A stretch of 57,737 nucleotides of DNA from Candidatus Cloacimonetes bacterium 4572_55 (lineage in GTDB: Bacteria; 4572-55): assembly GCA_002084765.1 (NCBI GenBank), contig NBMB01000013.1, positions 1-57,737 on the forward strand, read 5' to 3'. This document shows positions 1 through 7,499 of the stretch, piece by piece. Position 1 is the stretch's first letter; every line of letters begins with the position of its first letter. Under the pieces are notes generated by a model that saw only the letters and a program-made list of their open reading frames with translations, did not search any database and had not been told where the DNA came from. The translations under genes and the position numbers were made by a program.

Positions 1-49
1 TCTAATGAGCTTGATTTCGCTCCTGAGTTTTTGTTCTTTGTTGTTTTTA
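1..49 (+). repeat. 49-bp direct repeat, copy 1
   Basis: Bases 1-49 are identical to 4947-4995. The copies diverge at base 50 versus 4996. The repeat may extend left beyond the window. Both copies lie in DUF2442 coding sequence, and the two copies bracket the toxin-antitoxin, IPTL-CTERM and restriction-modification genes. Confidence 0.9.
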
Positions 50-150
50 AAAATGCGGAGGAATTTCAAGAGCAATTTAAACAATGGGGATATATCGCCA
101 GAAAGCAGAATGTTCGTGATCAGCTTTCAGAGGTAAGAATTGGCGTGTAG
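1..150 (+). CDS. DUF2442 family protein, C-terminal part (5' end outside window)
   Basis: The frame is open from base 1 to a TAG at 148-150 and gives about 49 residues beginning SNELDFAPEFLFFVVF. The first 16 residues match residues 63-78 of the ORF starting at 4761, which reads as a DUF2442 domain. Here the frame continues into a plausible DUF2442 C-terminus (KNAEEFQEQFKQWGY). DUF2442 proteins are small, of unknown function, and often sit beside toxin-antitoxin genes, as this one does. The start codon is outside the window, so it cannot be said whether the gene is intact. Confidence 0.6.
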   Translation, partial: SNELDFAPEFLFFVVFKNAEEFQEQFKQWGYIARKQNVRDQLSEVRIGV

Positions 151-248
151 ACTAAACTTACAGTGGGGATCAGGTCGAAACGAAGAAGCTGGTTTTAATC
201 CGGTAAGGAATATTGTCGCTCGCAAAACAAGCAATGCTGAGGTGTAAT

Positions 249-539
249 ATGGCGCTAAAGGAAATTGTCTGGAAAGTTTCCGACACAATGTATGATGAAA
301 TGACCCAAGTCCAAAAGGAGCTTTCTTTTCCCAATTTAATGGACTTGGTTTCACAAGCCGTGCAACGATACATGGCTGAAGTCCAGCACGAAACCTGGTG
401 GCAGGAGTTTAGAAAGTTGCAGCAACAGGTTCGCGCCTCCGGTGGCTTTCAATTAGGCCAAACAAAAGAAGAAATTATTGCAAATTTGAGAGAACAACGT
501 CGTCAAATATTTGAGTCTGACTATGCGAATATGTATTGA
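249..539 (+). CDS. Putative antitoxin of a PIN-domain toxin-antitoxin pair
   Basis: This is a 96-residue protein. An ATG at 249 is preferred to the longer upstream start because GAGG at 239-242 lies six bases before it. The N-terminus (MALKEIVWKVSD) resembles a beta strand of a ribbon-helix-helix-type DNA-binding domain. A charged helical C-terminus follows, which would suit toxin binding. It overlaps the PIN-domain gene by 17 bases, the usual layout for an antitoxin placed before its toxin and translationally coupled to it. Assignment as antitoxin rests mainly on position and size. No specific family was recognised. Confidence 0.6.
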   Translation: MALKEIVWKVSDTMYDEMTQVQKELSFPNLMDLVSQAVQRYMAEVQHETWWQEFRKLQQQVRASGGFQLGQTKEEIIANLREQRRQIFESDYANMY

Positions 540-939
540 TAGTAATCAGTTCATCTTTGGGATTGGCGGAATCGATCCGGCTTCGGAAACTATAATGTCC
601 TTACTGCCGAGTTTAGAGGTTGTGCTTCCTCGTCTGGTCATTAAAGAAGTGTCCAGGAATTTGACGGAGCCACAAACGAAGGTGCTTTTCACATTGCTCA
701 ACAGAGCATCGCAAGTCAAAATTATTGATGAACCTGTGCCAGCTGAGATGGTGCGAAAATATGTCAAACTGGGATTACCAGAGAAAGCAGATGCTTTTAT
801 CGGTGCATTTGCAGAATGGCAGGAAGCAAAGTATCTGATTTCGGACAATCGGCATTTTCTATCCGAGCTGTCGGGTTCTGCATTTGAGATACTCAGCCCG
901 GAAGAATTTCTGTATCGTCATTATCATACGAAGTTGTAG
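523..939 (+). CDS. PIN-domain protein, VapC-like toxin
   Basis: This 138-residue protein starts at ATG 523 inside the 3' end of the antitoxin gene. PIN-fold landmarks are visible: an N-terminal acidic residue after a hydrophobic strand (MRICIDSNQF, Asp6), a central KEV segment, a conserved KADAFIGAFAEW helix, and the C-terminal ISDNRHF motif that supplies further acidic metal ligands. PIN-domain toxins are magnesium-dependent ribonucleases that cleave tRNA, rRNA or mRNA. The target here is unknown. The pair is probably autoregulated by the antitoxin or the complex, by analogy with VapBC systems. Confidence 0.8.
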   Translation: MRICIDSNQFIFGIGGIDPASETIMSLLPSLEVVLPRLVIKEVSRNLTEPQTKVLFTLLNRASQVKIIDEPVPAEMVRKYVKLGLPEKADAFIGAFAEWQEAKYLISDNRHFLSELSGSAFEILSPEEFLYRHYHTKL

Positions 940-1088
940 CAAACTACGAATGATAATGACAAATCACTGCAGGCGACGCAGAAAACGAGCTTCCTATGAG
1001 ATGCTTGAAAATAATATAAGTGACTCTAATATATACGCTTATAGAAAATTAAATGGTAAACTTGGGTTAAGGAGACCGCATTTTTTTG

Positions 1089-1116
1089 TTGACAGAAATG
1101 AATATGTTTATATTAT
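1089..1116 (+). promoter_or_regulatory. Sigma-70-type promoter upstream of the IPTL-CTERM gene
   Basis: TTGACA at 1089-1094, a 16-base spacer and TATTAT at 1111-1116 form a near-consensus promoter about 150 bases before the GTG start at 1270. The rest of 940-1269 is AT-rich and shows no convincing gene. The short ORF at 884-1129 overlaps the toxin gene and looks random. Confidence 0.5.
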
Positions 1117-1269
1117 TATTATGATCTAGTATCGCTTTTAGTTTACGGAGATAAAAAATTCTTTTTAAAAAACTAACTTTGAAGAAAATTATTCGATCAC
1201 TGACTTGAAAACTTATCGCAACATCAACGCGGATGAATTTTATTCATTTCGCAAAGTAACGGAGGTAAC

Positions 1270-2224
1270 GTGAGAACTGCTCTAACGATAATCAATGCTG
1301 TTTTAATAGTTATGCTATTAGTTATACCGGGATATGCTAACCAAAGCGTGGATATATCCACCATAAACATGTCGCCCGAGCAATTACAACAACTGGGTAT
1401 TTTAGTGAACAATCAGCAAATTTCGGAACGAGATGCAACACGCTTGTACCGGCTGGAAACGGCTGATATTGGCTTGCTTACACGCAATGACATTCCTTTT
1501 GCACTGGATAACAACGGACTGCCGATTTTCCGGTCAGATCAGGTCCGCATCGAAAAAAACCACCGATAAAATGACCGGCCGGCCCGTGGGTGATTATTAT
1601 TTGCTAAAAACAAGCAAAGCTCGTGTCTACCATTCCAGCAGTGGACGAGCGGTTCCGCCCAATGCATTTTGCAGCGAGGCAGCAGCATTTTGCACTGATA
1701 GCCCAATTGTTTTCCCGGCCAGCGTGGACAACGGAGGCGCCGAGACCGGTCCGGACTATGACTGTCTGAGTTCGCAACCCAATCCTACCTGGTATTATAT
1801 GGAAATTGTCACACCCGGCTCTATGACCATCGATATGACTAACAGCAATGTTGTTGATATTGATTTTGCAATTTGGGGGCCATTCGCTCCCGGAACAACT
1901 AATGACGCTGCCTGCGCACAAATATCGGGCGGGGCCCTTCTGCCGGCCAATTGCAGCTTTAGCGGCGGAGCGGCGGAACAAGCTAATATCACGGCTGTGG
2001 AAAGCGGAGAAATCTGGATGCTCCTTATCACCAATTATTCCAATGATCCGACCGATATCTCCTTTACTAAAAGTGCTGGTTCCGCCACAGCAAACTGTCA
2101 GATTATTAACGACCCTTCTATCCCCACCGTTGGCGAGTGGGGTATGATCATCATGGGTCTGCTTACACTCATCGCGGGCACGATCATTATGCGTAAACAG
2201 CCAGTAGCGTCAGCCAGAGTATAG
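1270..2224 (+). pseudogene. Secreted protein with IPTL-CTERM-type sorting signal, broken by a single-base frameshift
   Basis: The first frame (1270-1569) starts at GTG with GGAGG at 1261-1265. It encodes a signal peptide ending near GYA-NQ, then about 75 residues. The second frame continues in register to 2224 with a Cys-rich domain (NAFCSEAAAFCTD, CLSSQPNPTWYY, FAIWGPFAPG). It ends with IPTVGEWGMII, a hydrophobic helix and MRKQ, an IPTLxxWG-CTERM signal processed by exosortase H. The shift falls at seven adenines (1553-1559). Removing one A joins the frames as RIEK then TTDKMTGRPVGDYY. This could be a pseudogene, a sequencing error, phase variation or programmed slippage. An exosortase H gene lies 5 kb downstream. 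Confidence 0.7.
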
Positions 2225-2656
2225 GCAAAAATCTTATTGCTTTTTTCATTAAAATCCTGTTTTTTAAAAAGCGCGGTCTGTCTGCAATGGATCGTGCTTT
2301 TTTTTACTTCGCTGCGTGGCTGAATTTGGCGTTAGCCCTCGATTCGGGAGAAGAGCCAAATTTTTTCATGGAAGAAACTCGGCTTCGTGAGATGGCTGTA
2401 ATTTGTTGCAAATAAAGCAATTACGGAATATTTAGCGACCGCCCGAAAAAACGAGTTTCTTATGAGCCAACCCGGAGTATCGCAAAATCTGGGCTGGTTG
2501 ATCTTCTATTTTGCTCACTTTGCTCTTGCCCGTCAATCAAAAACTACTTACTTTGAAACTGGTGTTCGGAATTATGCCGAACGGTAGAATAACTTGTTAT
2601 GCCCCTGAAATATAAGTGGAGAGAATATGACAAACAAAGAGTAAGAGGATAAATTA
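2225..2656. other. Intergenic region before the restriction-modification genes
   Basis: It holds the terminator at 2266-2305 and a perfect hairpin GTTCGG-N7-CCGAAC at 2564-2582, about 75 bases before the methyltransferase start, which could be an operator or leader structure. TTGTTATGCC at 2594-2603 has an inverted match (GGCATAACAA) at 4649-4658, just past the endonuclease gene. No coding sequence is convincing here. Base composition becomes strongly AT-rich at about 2600. Confidence 0.5.
2266..2305 (+). terminator. Rho-independent terminator after the IPTL-CTERM gene
   Basis: A 13-bp stem (2266-2278 with 2290-2302, two G-U pairs, otherwise perfect) encloses an 11-base loop and ends in a T run through 2305. 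It lies about 40 bases past the stop codon at 2224. Confidence 0.8.
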
Positions 2657-3526
2657 ATGAACGAATTTGGAAATATAGACCATAAAATTTATCAAGGAGA
2701 TGTGATTGAAGTTCTTCAAAATGAGATTAAAGATAGCAGTGTTGATTTAATTTTTGTTGACCCACCGTATAATATTGGAAAAAATTTTAATGGTCGAAAA
2801 GATAAGTGGAAAAATGATGAAGATTATTTGATTTGGTGTTATCAGTGGATTGATTTATTATTAAAAAAACTCAAAAATAGTGGAAGTCTTTATATTATGA
2901 CTTCTACGCAGTTTATACCATATTTTGATATATATTTGAGAGATAAAATTGAAATTCTATCTCGAATTGTTTGGTCGTACGATAGCTCTGGGGTTCAAGC
3001 AAAAAAATATTTTGGGTCAATGTATGAACCCATACTTTTTTGCGTTAAAGACAAGAATAAGTATACGTTCAATTCAAATGACATCTTAGTAGAAGCAAAA
3101 ACGGGTTCAAAAAGAAAACTAATTGATTATCGGAAAAATCCACCACGGCCTTACAATACTAAAAAAGTTCCTGGAAATGTTTGGGAATATCCAAGAGTAA
3201 GGTATCGAATGGCAGAATATGAAAATCATCCAACACAAAAACCAATTTCATTATTAGAACGAATTATTAAGGCAAGCACAAATGAAGGAGACACGGTTTT
3301 AGACCCATTTTCGGGAACTTTTACAACTTCGTACGTTGCAAAAAAACTTAAACGCAAAAGTATTGGAATTGAAATAGATGAGGATTATTCTAAAATTGGA
3401 ATAAGGCGCGTTTTAGAACAGTTCAAGTTAAACGGTGAAGATTTAAATCCTGAACCTAAAACTTACCAGATTAAAAATGTCCAACAACAGACACTATTTG
3501 AGGCAAAGCAAGAATATGAAGCATAG
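2657..3526 (+). CDS. Adenine-specific DNA methyltransferase, YhdJ/M.EcoKII-like (beta class)
   Basis: This 289-residue enzyme is expected to transfer a methyl group from S-adenosylmethionine to adenine. The catalytic motif DPPYNIGKNF (near residue 36) precedes the cofactor motif DPFSGTFTT (near 218), the motif order of beta-class enzymes. Segments such as RIVWSYDSSGVQAKK, GSMYEPIL, KTGSKR, DYRKNPP, VPGNVWEYPRVRY and ENHPTQKP closely recall E. coli YhdJ, which methylates ATGCAT. The same site is therefore a reasonable inference here. Unlike YhdJ, which is an orphan, this gene overlaps a putative endonuclease gene by 11 bases. Codon use is much more AT-rich than in later genes, which points to horizontal transfer. 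Confidence 0.85.
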   Translation: MNEFGNIDHKIYQGDVIEVLQNEIKDSSVDLIFVDPPYNIGKNFNGRKDKWKNDEDYLIWCYQWIDLLLKKLKNSGSLYIMTSTQFIPYFDIYLRDKIEILSRIVWSYDSSGVQAKKYFGSMYEPILFCVKDKNKYTFNSNDILVEAKTGSKRKLIDYRKNPPRPYNTKKVPGNVWEYPRVRYRMAEYENHPTQKPISLLERIIKASTNEGDTVLDPFSGTFTTSYVAKKLKRKSIGIEIDEDYSKIGIRRVLEQFKLNGEDLNPEPKTYQIKNVQQQTLFEAKQEYEA

Positions 3527-4634
3527 TTTTACAAAAATAATAAAAGAAGTATTAGAAAAATACTTTGGTGAGAATTCCGAACAAATTTTCAAGAATAGTG
3601 AATTAATCCAATATTTAAATATTAAAACTGTATCTGCAGACAGGGGATCAAAATCAAGAGGAAGTTTTGCAAATATTTACGCAATATATGTTTTGATTGA
3701 AGATTATATTAAAAATGATTTTCATAAAAAAGGGAAATACTCAAAATATGATGGTGCGATATTTTCTGACCTTTTTAAAAGGCAAAGAGAATTGCCATTT
3801 GGAGCAAAACTACAGAATCACGCATTGAACCACAGAATGAACCAAGAGTTCAAAAAATATTTCTCAACCTGCGATTATATTCCAATCATAAGAGTTGTTG
3901 AAACTAAAAGGTATTGGATAAACGAAAATTTATTAATTGTAAAAGCAAATAAGGAAAAATTCAACTTAGCAGAAGTAACTATTGAAATTATTGACAAATA
4001 TGTTGAAACAAAGAAAAGTGCTTTTGATAGTTTTATTAAAACGAGTGGACAATTTAAAACTGCTGAAGCAAAACAACCTGACAAAGTAAAAGAATTCATC
4101 TTATCTCTAATTGAACCAAATGTTGACGCTCGAATTTTTGAGATTGTCAGTTATTCAATTCTAAAATATTACTACAAAGAACAAAGTATCTTTTTCGGCT
4201 TTTCAATGGATACGATAGAAGAAGAGAATTTGAAACTCTATAAAACTGGCAGGACAAATGCGAATGATGGAGGAATAGACTTCGTTATGAAACCACTCGG
4301 TAGATTTTTCCAGGTAACAGAAACTACTGATGTGAAAAAGTATTTTTTGGATATTGATAAACTTGAAAAATTTCCAGTAACATTTGTAGTTAAATCAACT
4401 TCATCAATTGATGGATTAAAGGAAAGAATTCGAGACGGAGCAATTGAGCAATACAATGTTGAAAAAGTTGTTGAAAAATATATGGATTGCATTGAAGAAA
4501 TAATAAACATTGACAGTTTAAAACAGTCGCTTGATAAAGTTGAGAAAGAGAAAAATTTAGGAAATGTTTTATCTGAAATCATCAAACAAAGTAAAGTTGA
4601 ATTCAATTATGAAGATGATGAGGCTGATAACTAA
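3516..4634 (+). CDS. Putative type II restriction endonuclease partner of the YhdJ-like methyltransferase
   Basis: This 372-residue protein starts at ATG 3516, overlapping the methyltransferase stop. An upstream ATG at 3477 is possible but would overlap more. A nuclease-like core is visible near residues 250-275: NDGGIDFVMKPLGRFFQVTE, an Asp followed by a strand and Gln/Glu, which resembles a divergent PD-(D/E)XK site with no obvious lysine. The C-terminal half is rich in Lys and Glu and helical. Position, coupling and shared AT-rich composition support its role as the cognate endonuclease. If the methyltransferase recognises ATGCAT, so should this enzyme. No exact family was recognised. Confidence 0.7.
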   Translation: MKHSFTKIIKEVLEKYFGENSEQIFKNSELIQYLNIKTVSADRGSKSRGSFANIYAIYVLIEDYIKNDFHKKGKYSKYDGAIFSDLFKRQRELPFGAKLQNHALNHRMNQEFKKYFSTCDYIPIIRVVETKRYWINENLLIVKANKEKFNLAEVTIEIIDKYVETKKSAFDSFIKTSGQFKTAEAKQPDKVKEFILSLIEPNVDARIFEIVSYSILKYYYKEQSIFFGFSMDTIEEENLKLYKTGRTNANDGGIDFVMKPLGRFFQVTETTDVKKYFLDIDKLEKFPVTFVVKSTSSIDGLKERIRDGAIEQYNVEKVVEKYMDCIEEIINIDSLKQSLDKVEKEKNLGNVLSEIIKQSKVEFNYEDDEADN

Positions 4635-4760
4635 GATGAATAAAACGAGGCATAACAAATCTTTGCACTTGGCATTTTTGACTCAATTCCACACTTGACG
4701 TAAGACCTATTTACTGAAAATTAGTATGAATTGATCCGTTAGTTTAAGCGAGGTATCGTT

Positions 4761-5807
4761 ATGTTAAGTATAACAAATGCAAAATATGTAGGTGGTCATA
4801 AAATCCAGGTTTCGTTCAATAATGGGAAGTCTGGCATTGCGGATTTACGAGACATCGTTTTTAATGACAAGAGGCCAATTTTTAGACCTCTGCGGAATGA
4901 AAATGAATTCAAGAATTTTCAATTAGATGATTATACCATTGTTTGGTCTAATGAGCTTGATTTCGCTCCTGAGTTTTTGTTCTTTGTTGTTTTTATGTTA
5001 ATTGTAGGTTGTCAAGAAACTACTGAAAACGATTCGATAACTCCATCGCTACCTTCTTCAATAGAAATGAAATCAATACCTGGCGGCACATTTATAATGG
5101 GTGATAATAGTATCTATTCCCCCAGAAAAAATATTACCGCATCCGAACATGAAGTGACGGTAAGCAGTTTTACAGAACCACAGAGGTTATATGTAAAAGA
5201 TCCCCATACAGATTTTGACTGGAATGCGGTGTGTAACTACTATGATTACACATTGACTCCAAAAGAACTTGACACATCAGAATTGAAAAATGACTATTCT
5301 AACTGGTCTGAGCTTCAGAATTTGCCAACACTGGAGGAGGTTTCCAACTATCCGGTAGCATATATTCGCTGGTGGGGAGCTAAAGCTTTTACGCTCTATT
5401 ATGATATAAAATTACTGACGGAAGCCCAGTGGGAATATGCTGCAAGGGGAGGTCAGGATTTCTTTTATGCAGTTCATAACGGTGTTGATGTATCAGATGC
5501 AAACTGGAATCAAACACAAGAAGCACCTGCAAAACATCATCGTCATTATGTAAAAGAGGGCAATCCTAATCCTTATGGTTTGTACAATCTCGCTGGTAAT
5601 GTGTGGGAGTGGGTAGAAGATAATTATGAGCATTACGACACGACTTTTGTAAACGTAGTTGATCCTCTAATATTGGATGGTTCCGATGAAAGATGTAAGA
5701 GAGGAGGGTCATGGAACTATCACCAGTCAACACTCGAGACAGCTGGACGTGATTATACATTCGATTATCGCGGTAATGACCATCATGGTTTTAGAATAGC
5801 ACGGTAA
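4761..5807 (+). CDS. Chimeric ORF: DUF2442 N-terminus fused to formylglycine-generating-enzyme-like lipoprotein
   Basis: Residues 1-78 are a DUF2442 N-terminus (ITNAKYVGGHKIQVSF, NDKRPIFRPL). At the end of the 49-bp repeat (base 4995) the frame switches to MLIVGCQETTEND, the end of a lipoprotein signal peptide with lipobox cysteine. An FGE-sulfatase/SUMF1 domain follows: PGGTFIMGD, YPVAYIRWWGAKAF, LLTEAQWEYAARGG, NPYGLYNLAGNVWEWVED, RCKRGGSWNY and HHGFRIAR. Such domains oxidise a cysteine to formylglycine, or are lectin-like or structural. The region after HEVTVSSF seems shortened, because the usual KYEVTNAQY segment is missing. The join destroys the start of the lipoprotein signal, so export is doubtful. 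It could be a recombination product, a misassembly or a decayed gene. Confidence 0.75.
   Translation: MLSITNAKYVGGHKIQVSFNNGKSGIADLRDIVFNDKRPIFRPLRNENEFKNFQLDDYTIVWSNELDFAPEFLFFVVFMLIVGCQETTENDSITPSLPSSIEMKSIPGGTFIMGDNSIYSPRKNITASEHEVTVSSFTEPQRLYVKDPHTDFDWNAVCNYYDYTLTPKELDTSELKNDYSNWSELQNLPTLEEVSNYPVAYIRWWGAKAFTLYYDIKLLTEAQWEYAARGGQDFFYAVHNGVDVSDANWNQTQEAPAKHHRHYVKEGNPNPYGLYNLAGNVWEWVEDNYEHYDTTFVNVVDPLILDGSDERCKRGGSWNYHQSTLETAGRDYTFDYRGNDHHGFRIAR
4947..4995 (+). repeat. 49-bp direct repeat, copy 2
   Basis: Identical to bases 1-49. The right end of this copy is exactly the junction between DUF2442 and lipoprotein sequence in the chimeric ORF. Confidence 0.9.
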
Positions 5808-6007
5808 TTTGAGAACCTTTGGGTCTGATCGTCTGAAGGTCTCTGTTTATAATCGAGCAACTGGTCATAATAATTCCAAAACAGCCGACGGAAATCGGTC
5901 AGTTTTTGGACATAATCCGGCACGACGACAGTGATATAAGCCTTTCTGCGTAAATCTGCGTAAATCTGCGTAAATCTGCGGACTCTTTTGAAATTCTGTT
6001 CGTTTTT
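5783..6007 (-). pseudogene. Possible gene remnant on the minus strand
   Basis: A 74-codon open frame without an ATG runs leftward from 6007 to a TGA at 5783-5785. It overlaps the last 25 bases of the chimeric ORF. The stretch AYITVVVPDYVQKLTDF followed by RRLFWNYYDQLLDYKQ reads like real protein, but no family was recognised. Its 5' part is made of the 10-bp tandem repeat at 5944-5980. It may be the eroded 3' end of a gene, or chance. Confidence 0.25.
5944..5982 (+). repeat. Short tandem repeat, TAAATCTGCG units
   Basis: Three 10-bp units TAAATCTGCG (5951-5980) follow a partial unit and end in GGA. Related ATCTGCGGA ends occur at 16288-16325 (minus orientation), 16641-16657, 37563-37571 and 51588-51617, so this belongs to a dispersed intergenic family. 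The rest of 5808-6141 holds only the weak minus-strand remnant. Confidence 0.75.
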
Positions 6008-6141
6008 TTATCGAAACGCACTCAGGCGCTTAAGAACTGGGATTCGGGAGGTAGCAAAAAGCGATTGAGCTTACTAAATTGCGATTGATCAATTTATTTG
6101 AATTCTCCATATCTTATCCATCGGAACTTAAGGAGGGAGCT

Positions 6142-6852
6142 ATGAAGGTCCAACGCCTGGTCGCAAATTTTTCTCGGATTTTTTTTCAGTATGTTCGTCG
6201 CAATATGTTGTTCTGCTTATCTGCTGTCGCATCCGCGAGCAGCATCGCCATGATTCTGGTTCGGAGCTATTATGTCGGTGAACTCAGCCACAAATTTCTC
6301 ATCTGGAATTTGTTTCTGGCATGGGTACCCTTGATATTCTCAAAGTTATGCAATTTCTTTGAAAAAAGGTCATTCAGCAATCGAGAGCTTTTTTCACTCG
6401 GATTTCTTTGGCTGATATTTTTGCCAAATGCGCCCTATATCATCACAGATTTTATCCATCTTCATTACATCACCCACAGCCAGTTTTATTTTGATCTATT
6501 GATGTTCCAATTTTTCGCTGGATCTGGTATATTAGCGGGTCTCAGCTCACTGATTTATATGCGGGAAGTGATTCGGAATCGACTGGGTGAGTTGCCGGCT
6601 CGACTCGGCATAGTTATTTCTTTGCTATTGTGTGGGTTAGGAGTCTATATCGGGCGTTTTTTGAGATGGAATAGCTGGGACATTCTGATGAATCCCACGG
6701 GACTTATGATCGATGTATTGCAGCATCTGATTACACCTGGCGTCTGTTTCAAACTCTTTTTCTTTGTCGGTTTTTTCGCCCTATTTCTTGGGATAAACTA
6801 TCTTCTGCTATCCTTCTTGATCCGACTTCCCGTTCGTTCGAGTTATTTCTGA
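6142..6852 (+). CDS. DUF1361 family integral membrane protein
   Basis: This 236-residue polytopic protein uses ATG 6142, because AAGGAGG at 6130-6136 is ideally placed. The longer frame from 6079 lacks such a site. About seven hydrophobic segments are visible. DUF1361 hallmarks are FLPNAPYIITDFIHL and GVYIGRFLRWNSWD, with two acidic/His-containing motifs at membrane edges. The function of the family is unknown. The gene converges on the exosortase-associated gene and the two stop regions overlap by 10 bases, so neither can have a separate downstream terminator here. Confidence 0.8.
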   Translation: MKVQRLVANFSRIFFQYVRRNMLFCLSAVASASSIAMILVRSYYVGELSHKFLIWNLFLAWVPLIFSKLCNFFEKRSFSNRELFSLGFLWLIFLPNAPYIITDFIHLHYITHSQFYFDLLMFQFFAGSGILAGLSSLIYMREVIRNRLGELPARLGIVISLLLCGLGVYIGRFLRWNSWDILMNPTGLMIDVLQHLITPGVCFKLFFFVGFFALFLGINYLLLSFLIRLPVRSSYF

Positions 6853-7499
6853 TCCGAGTTGGTCTGCGCAGTCGAGACAGGAAACGTTTTTTTGATCAAA
6901 CCGAGCCAGGTCCCCCGATCTTTTTGAGGCAGAGCAAAAAAGAAGATTGGCAGCCAGATGAAAATCGGGATAATAAACCCTGTCTCGATATAATTCAGGA
7001 TGCGCAGAGTCCCGCTCAGGATACTTTTGAATAACGGGCTGATTTGTATCAGATCAATTTCTGTCGGGGTAAAGGCATCGTATATCAACACCCATAGTTT
7101 GAAGAGCGCAAAGCAATTGACGGCAAAAATTCCGATCAAAAGTGCCCCCATTTTTCTGGGCAAGGGTAGGGGAGCCGCGAGTATCAGAGCAATGACCAAT
7201 ATAGTAGGCACATAGGTATTGTACCGGCTACTACTGAAAATTTTGCCGCGAGAACGGGGACGATTATCTCCGGGTTGTGCCCGTTTTTGCAAAATAATCA
7301 TCGTATCCTGATCTTCGAGATTGTCGGTAGGAATTTCTGTAAATTCCACTACGCCCTCATTCCAGAGTGAATGGAAGATCACATTTCCGACGCCTCGATA
7401 CAGGTGAGTGTATCCTTCTGTGAGACCCGGCCAGGGGATCATAAGCAGAATATAGATAGCCGAGACTTTTATGATAAAGATGATAATCGGTTTTTTCAT
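6843..7499 (-). CDS. Exosortase H-associated membrane protein (putative)
   Basis: This 218-residue protein starts at ATG 7499, overlapping the exosortase stop as ATGA (7496-7499), so the two are translationally coupled. It has an N-terminal hydrophobic helix, a periplasmic-like stretch of about 80 residues (YRGVGNVIFHSLWN, DTMIILQKR), then three or four membrane helices (VPTILVIALILAAPLP, LIGIFAVNCFALFKLWVLI, FIIPIFIWLPIFFF). Small membrane proteins of this design occur next to exosortase H in other genomes. The assignment rests on that pairing. A role in exosortase folding, substrate handling or lipid delivery is unproven. Confidence 0.65.
   Translation of the reverse strand: MKKPIIIFIIKVSAIYILLMIPWPGLTEGYTHLYRGVGNVIFHSLWNEGVVEFTEIPTDNLEDQDTMIILQKRAQPGDNRPRSRGKIFSSSRYNTYVPTILVIALILAAPLPLPRKMGALLIGIFAVNCFALFKLWVLIYDAFTPTEIDLIQISPLFKSILSGTLRILNYIETGFIIPIFIWLPIFFFALPQKDRGTWLGLIKKTFPVSTAQTNSDQK

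Noticed and set aside
884-1129. 81-codon plus-strand ORF after the PIN toxin
   Set aside because: It overlaps the toxin gene in another frame, has no ribosome site and no recognisable domain. The region contains a promoter instead.
2310-2603. Possible integron attC site (GCGTTAGCC and TTGTTATGCC sequences)
   Set aside because: No paired core and inverse-core boxes at attC spacing could be found and no integrase is present. Only the inverted repeat pair is reported.
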